From assembly GCF_018390535.1 (NCBI RefSeq), contig NZ_JAHBBW010000006.1:179856-243855 (forward strand): DNA of 64,000 bases, given 5' to 3'. Made by a program: the position numbers and the translations under genes. The notes under the pieces were generated by a model, which did not search any database, was not told the DNA's origin, and was given only the letters and a program-made list of their open reading frames with translations. Within the stretch, counting starts at the first letter, position 1. The number at the start of each line of letters is the position of its first letter. Source of the stretch: Bacteroides propionicigenes (GTDB lineage Bacteria > Bacteroidota > Bacteroidia > Bacteroidales > Bacteroidaceae). Shown here in pieces: positions 62,162 through 64,000 of this stretch.

Positions 62162-63508
62162 ATGAATCAAGAAAAAAAACAAAAATTATCGTCGAAATTC
62201 AGAAAGGCGGTACTAAGAAAGAGTGCGAGTGAGGTTTGGGAAGAAGCTGTACTTGAATGGGAGTTCGACAAGTATTATTATAATGATACTAAGGTAAGAA
62301 TATATTGCCCTTGCAGTCCCAGAGAAATTAAGCACATAACAGTTATAAAAAATAAAATAACCAACGAGTTACTGGAAATAGACAATAACTGTGCAGAAAC
62401 TTATTTTGGAATTACTGAAAGTGAGACGATAAAGAAAATGGTACAAAAATTAAGCAGAGATATTAATTTGGGGATGAATAAAACTGCACTTGATTATTTG
62501 TGGAAAAATAGATGCATACATGAAATTGATTATAATAACTATGAGATAGCGCAGGGAAAGCGAGAGTCCAAACATCCCTATTCGGAAAACATGATTCGGA
62601 TTCGTCAAGAAATCAATACGGTATTGATAAATTATACAAAATATAGGTATAAGGATTTTTTTGCTCGGATTGATTACGCAATAGCTACTTCTGACGAGCG
62701 TCCCGATTTTGATGTGTCTTCCGCAATGTCTATCCGTCAGAATGTTTTGGTTAGTGGTGAACTGGATAATTATAAATTAAACGGACTTAGGGATACCACC
62801 GAGAAAAACTACAAATATTATTCGGAAGAAAAAAGAAACAAAATCATGGATGAGCATTGTAAAAAAGGATTAAATGACGACTTGAAGGAGCGCTTGGCGT
62901 TTTCTGAATTTCATAACAAAATAACTCATTTAACGCCTCTTACCGGAGAGGCCCTGAAACTTTGGGAACAAAACAAAGCTAAAATAGCCCAAATGGAAAA
63001 GAAACACCAAACTAACAAAGATGATAAAAAGGTAGATTATAGTTACCTTGCAGAAGGTTTAGAGGACGGAACAGAGGTGTGGAGTTATAATGTAGATGTG
63101 AATAACGAGCATTTTTTCACAGGCTCGGAGAACAGGGGCGGCTTAATTTGTTCTACTGAAGAGTGGGAAGAATGGAAAAAAATATATAAAGCGCTTTCAT
63201 CCTCTAATGTTTTTGTCTTGAGGTCATTTTACGCATCTCTGTATCGCTGGATAACACTGCTAATGGAAGTGCAAGGTATCAGACCTGCTCTTAGTCCGTT
63301 TAGGCACGCTCTGTCAGATGTTATTGACTTCATAGATATTCCAGAAATAACGAATGTTTATTTGAGAGGTTCTTTTTCATTTGACGCGATAATGTCTTCC
63401 ATTTCCATAGAAACTTTATATCAGTTACTTGATTTTTTACGAAAAACCTCTGATGATGAGGTGAGAGAATATATACTCGAGCTTTTTAAGAAAATTCTTT
63501 ATGATTAA
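62162..63508 (+). CDS. Unknown protein with an N-terminal Cys cluster
   Basis: A 448-residue protein not assigned to any family. Residues about 45-85 contain YCPCSPREIKHITVIKNKIT, then a third Cys in NNCAETYFGI. This recalls a small zinc-ribbon type (CxC, a 'KH/I..IKN..T' strand pair, then C..F) seen in proteins that carry a short metal-binding head. The rest is charged and helical, with a region about residues 95-280 rich in Lys/Glu. The C-terminal 110 residues contain a possible hydrophobic helix pair (VFVLRSFYASLYRWITLLMEV). It may act on nucleic acid in the element, but this is only a guess. Confidence 0.5.
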   Translation: MNQEKKQKLSSKFRKAVLRKSASEVWEEAVLEWEFDKYYYNDTKVRIYCPCSPREIKHITVIKNKITNELLEIDNNCAETYFGITESETIKKMVQKLSRDINLGMNKTALDYLWKNRCIHEIDYNNYEIAQGKRESKHPYSENMIRIRQEINTVLINYTKYRYKDFFARIDYAIATSDERPDFDVSSAMSIRQNVLVSGELDNYKLNGLRDTTEKNYKYYSEEKRNKIMDEHCKKGLNDDLKERLAFSEFHNKITHLTPLTGEALKLWEQNKAKIAQMEKKHQTNKDDKKVDYSYLAEGLEDGTEVWSYNVDVNNEHFFTGSENRGGLICSTEEWEEWKKIYKALSSSNVFVLRSFYASLYRWITLLMEVQGIRPALSPFRHALSDVIDFIDIPEITNVYLRGSFSFDAIMSSISIETLYQLLDFLRKTSDDEVREYILELFKKILYD

Positions 63509-63634
63509 AGAGCTTGAATTAATGTACGATGAGAAAATAGCACAGTTTATATCCTTTTCAGTGAATCTGAGATATTTAGATATCTGTTAAATAATTTTGA
63601 TAAAAATGCAATCTTTCTATTTAAAACTATTTAA

Positions 63635-63781
63635 ATGGAAAGGTTGTATTTCTTTATAGGTTATGCTATATGTTTGGGAATCTTGATATTTGAAAATGGT
63701 TCATCAAAGCTTTTCTTCTCCTTATGGATAATAGCCAGCATAACATTATCTTTAGGATTAATCGGGGCGATTTATGCTTGA
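63635..63781 (+). CDS. Small two-TM membrane protein
   Basis: A 48-residue ORF starting MERLYFFIGYAICLGILIFE and ending GLIGAIYA. Two hydrophobic helices are separated by a short polar turn (ENGSSK), a hairpin membrane protein. The stop codon TGA (63779-63781) is also the first bases of the second repeat unit of the tandem array that follows. No known homologue can be named. Small hydrophobic proteins in mobile elements may be toxins or immunity proteins; nothing here decides that. Confidence 0.5.
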   Translation: MERLYFFIGYAICLGILIFENGSSKLFFSLWIIASITLSLGLIGAIYA

Positions 63782-64000
63782 AAATGGTTTATCAAAGCTT
63801 TTCTTCTCCTTATGGATAATAGCTGACGTAACATAATCTTTAGGAATAATCAAGGGCGATTTATGTTTGAAAATGGTTCATCAAAGCTTTTCTTCTCCTT
63901 ATGGATAATAGCTGACGTAACATAATCTTTAGGATTAATCGTGGGCGATTCATGTTTGAAAATGGTTCATCAAACCGATGTTTCTCCTTATGGATAATAG
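63691..64000 (+). repeat. Tandem array of 88-89 bp units, copied from the 3' end of the small membrane gene
   Basis: Units begin TGAAAATGGTT at 63691, 63779, 63868 and 63957 (periods 88, 89 and 89 bp), and the last is cut by the window end. The first copy is the coding 3' part of the 48-residue gene. Later copies are out of frame and carry small differences, so they are non-coding duplications. The array may continue beyond the window. Confidence 0.85.

Larger units (their letters stand above)
55326..64000. mobile_element. Integrated tRNA-targeting element (left part; right end not seen)
   Basis: The element is bounded on the left by the truncated tRNA. It carries a tyrosine integrase close to that end, a toxin-antitoxin pair, an excisionase-like HTH protein and mostly unknown genes, with changed gene style (short, scattered, low GC) compared with the chromosome to the left. 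No mobilisation, conjugation or phage structural genes are visible in the 8.7 kb seen. It may therefore be a genomic island, an integrative mobilisable element, or part of a larger one. Confidence 0.7.

Noticed and set aside
63691..64000. CRISPR-like array at the right end
   Set aside because: The 88-89 bp units are near-identical over their whole length, with no short repeat/unique spacer pattern, and the first unit is coding sequence.

Overview
The window looks like chromosomal DNA of a gut Bacteroides (phylum Bacteroidota). The evidence is a SusC/SusD pair in a polysaccharide utilisation locus (PUL), many Bacteroidota-type lipoproteins, repeated promoter boxes of the TAnnTTTG type (some with a TTTG box 19-20 bp upstream), weak Shine-Dalgarno sequences and moderate-to-low GC. 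The species cannot be decided from the sequence. No rRNA, complete tRNA or CRISPR array was found.

Layout. 1-4.9 kb: a 5'-nucleotidase split into two secreted proteins, followed by a NagZ-like GH3 fused to a serine beta-lactamase-like domain. 4.9-7.5 kb (minus): an outer-membrane barrel, a DUF4136-type lipoprotein and an aldo/keto reductase. 7.6-36.2 kb: a large beta-mannan-type PUL. It has an AraC regulator, GH3 with PA14, SusC, SusD, a surface glycan-binding protein, two related but unassigned glycosidase-like proteins, GH26, GH5_7 and a second GH3. These are followed by four genes of a corrinoid-dependent methyl-transfer (O-demethylase-like) system, then the known cytoplasmic mannobiose module: GH26, GH130, GPH symporter and cellobiose/mannobiose 2-epimerase. 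The expected flow is extracellular mannan cleavage, SusCD import, mannobiose release by the GH26 lipoprotein, symport, epimerisation to mannosyl-glucose, and phosphorolysis to mannose-1-phosphate plus glucose. The embedded methyltransferases suggest that the natural substrate carries O-methyl groups. That is the most interesting feature of the window.

36.3-47.6 kb: aspartate kinase (minus), then a complete Kdp potassium system. It is controlled by an NtrC-type sigma-54 activator instead of KdpE, with a -24/-12 promoter and an array of five 17-bp palindromes spaced exactly 22 bp apart. KdpD is split into a soluble KdpD-N/Usp protein and a separate histidine kinase, and a TorF-like porin sits in the operon. 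47.6-52.6 kb (minus): a TolC / HlyD / 14-TM MFS efflux operon with an AraC regulator. 52.9-55.1 kb: an RNA-handling cluster (RRM protein, DEAD-box helicase, cold-shock-domain protein). A perfect 66-bp palindrome follows.

From about 55.33 kb to the right end the window enters an integrated element. Its left junction is the 3' half of a CAU-anticodon tRNA, cut exactly at the anticodon loop. Inside are a HigBA toxin-antitoxin pair, a tyrosine integrase, several proteins of unknown function, a lipoprotein behind a long structured leader with competing pairings, a macro-like/HTH fusion, an excisionase-like HTH protein, and a small membrane-protein gene whose 3' end has been amplified into 88-89 bp tandem repeats. 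The repeats run off the window, so the right end of the element is not seen.
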